This document shows, one piece after another, positions 16,930-17,532 of a DNA stretch of 17,532 nucleotides. The stretch's first letter is position 1, and each line of letters starts with the position of its first letter. The stretch covers positions 1 to 17,532 of the forward strand of contig DAOPYE010000054.1 in NCBI GenBank assembly GCA_035352715.1, written 5' to 3'. The notes beneath the pieces were generated by a model, which saw only the letters and a list, made by a program, of their open reading frames with translations, was not told the DNA's origin and made no database searches. The stretch is from DAOPYE01 sp035352715. Its GTDB lineage: Bacteria; Acidobacteriota; Holophagae; Holophagales; Holophagaceae. The position numbers were made by a program, and so were the translations under genes.

Positions 16930-17532
16930 CTACTGCCGCAACTGGATCGTAGCGCCGAACACACCGGGCTGACCGCTCGCTTCCCAGCGCAGGAAGGTGC
17001 CGCCATCGGCGCTCAGCAGGGCGGTGGCGCCACCCACGTTGCCGATGGCCACGGCGCTGGGGCCGTAGAAGCCCTCGTACCGATCGGGGGCCAGGAAATC
17101 GCCGGGGTGGGCCGCGTCGGGCCGGAAGACGGAGATGCTGCCCGGCCATCCAGGAGCGCCCTGATTGGCCACGGCGAGGTAGGTGCCCGCCAGGGAGCCG
17201 CCCACGGCCACCGAGGAGGAGAGGTAATCCCCGGTGTCGAGCGTCGTGGCGGCCAGGAACGCGCCCGGCTGCGCGGGGTCATGGCGCAGGATGCTGAGCC
17301 CCAGCGTGGTCGGCGCGGAGTCGGTGCCCTGATTGGCCGTGAGGATATCCGGGTACTGGGCGTCGCTCAGGCACGCCAGCTTCACGCAGACGGGGGCCGA
17401 GCCCACCGTGTAGCTCGCGGTGGCCAGGAAGCTCCCCGGCGTGGCGGTGTCCTGCAGTCGCACGCAGAGGCTGTTGCCAGAGGTGGCGACCGCCAGATCG
17501 TCGTAGCCGTCGTGGTTCAGATCGCCGATGGC
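16930..17532 (-). CDS. FG-GAP/VCBS-repeat beta-propeller protein, C-terminal part (5' partial)
   Basis: The frame is open to the right edge, and the first visible residues, AIGDLNHDGYDDLAVAT, are a textbook FG-GAP/VCBS motif with the calcium-binding pattern DxNxDGxxD. The gene therefore starts outside the window; the GTG at 17463 is an internal valine. The visible 200 residues hold at least three more repeats marked by PGSFLA, PGAFLA and PGDFLA and by 'DILTANQG'/'YLAVANQG' strands, fitting blades of a beta-propeller. Later repeats have lost the calcium motif. Such proteins are usually exported, and act in adhesion or as extracellular structural modules. The stop is TAG at 16930-16932, with no sorting signal or membrane anchor before it. 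The N-terminus is needed to assign a class. Confidence 0.85.
   Translation of the reverse strand, partial: AIGDLNHDGYDDLAVATSGNSLCVRLQDTATPGSFLATASYTVGSAPVCVKLACLSDAQYPDILTANQGTDSAPTTLGLSILRHDPAQPGAFLAATTLDTGDYLSSSVAVGGSLAGTYLAVANQGAPGWPGSISVFRPDAAHPGDFLAPDRYEGFYGPSAVAIGNVGGATALLSADGGTFLRWEASGQPGVFGATIQLRQ

Overview
The window is GC-rich bacterial DNA with long, tightly packed genes and no RNA genes, insertion sequences or CRISPR arrays. The double-CheW CheA, the large hybrid signalling protein and the general codon style suggest a Gram-negative, environmental, Acidobacteriota-like organism (Holophaga/Geothrix type). That placement is a guess from protein flavour, not a search result.

Region 1 (1-11916, + strand) is a chemosensory cluster joined to a partner-switching module. 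It opens with a very large signalling protein, cut by the left edge, that carries PAS-PAS-histidine kinase-REC-REC-PP2C phosphatase-RsbW-type serine kinase. A single-domain STAS protein follows, overlapping it by 14 nt, and is the expected substrate of both the phosphatase and the serine kinase. A 29-codon ORF with 4-nt ATGA overlaps at both ends then bridges to cheA (tandem CheW domains), cheW and a membrane chemoreceptor. After a 161-nt gap that can fold into a long hairpin come cheB, cheR and a cheY-like receiver. The layout suggests that two signal-processing arms, a CheA phosphorelay and an RsbU/RsbW/RsbV-like switch, are expressed together. No flagellar gene, CheZ, CheX or CheD is present, so the output (motility, type IV pili or another function) cannot be read from the window.

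Region 2 (12045-15819, + strand) holds a MATE-family efflux transporter followed 16 nt later by clpA, the unfoldase of the ClpAP protease. clpS is not beside it.

Region 3 (15853-17532, - strand) converges on clpA. It contains an EamA/DMT-family membrane transporter and, upstream of it, the C-terminal part of an FG-GAP/VCBS-repeat protein that runs off the right edge. Between them lies a sigma70-like promoter overlapped by a 9-bp perfect inverted repeat.

The most interesting points are the fusion of a whole two-component hybrid kinase with an HsbR-like bifunctional partner-switch enzyme next to a che operon, the cysteine-rich insertion inside its phosphatase domain, the ATGA-bracketed micro-ORF before cheA, and the switch-like RNA fold before cheB.
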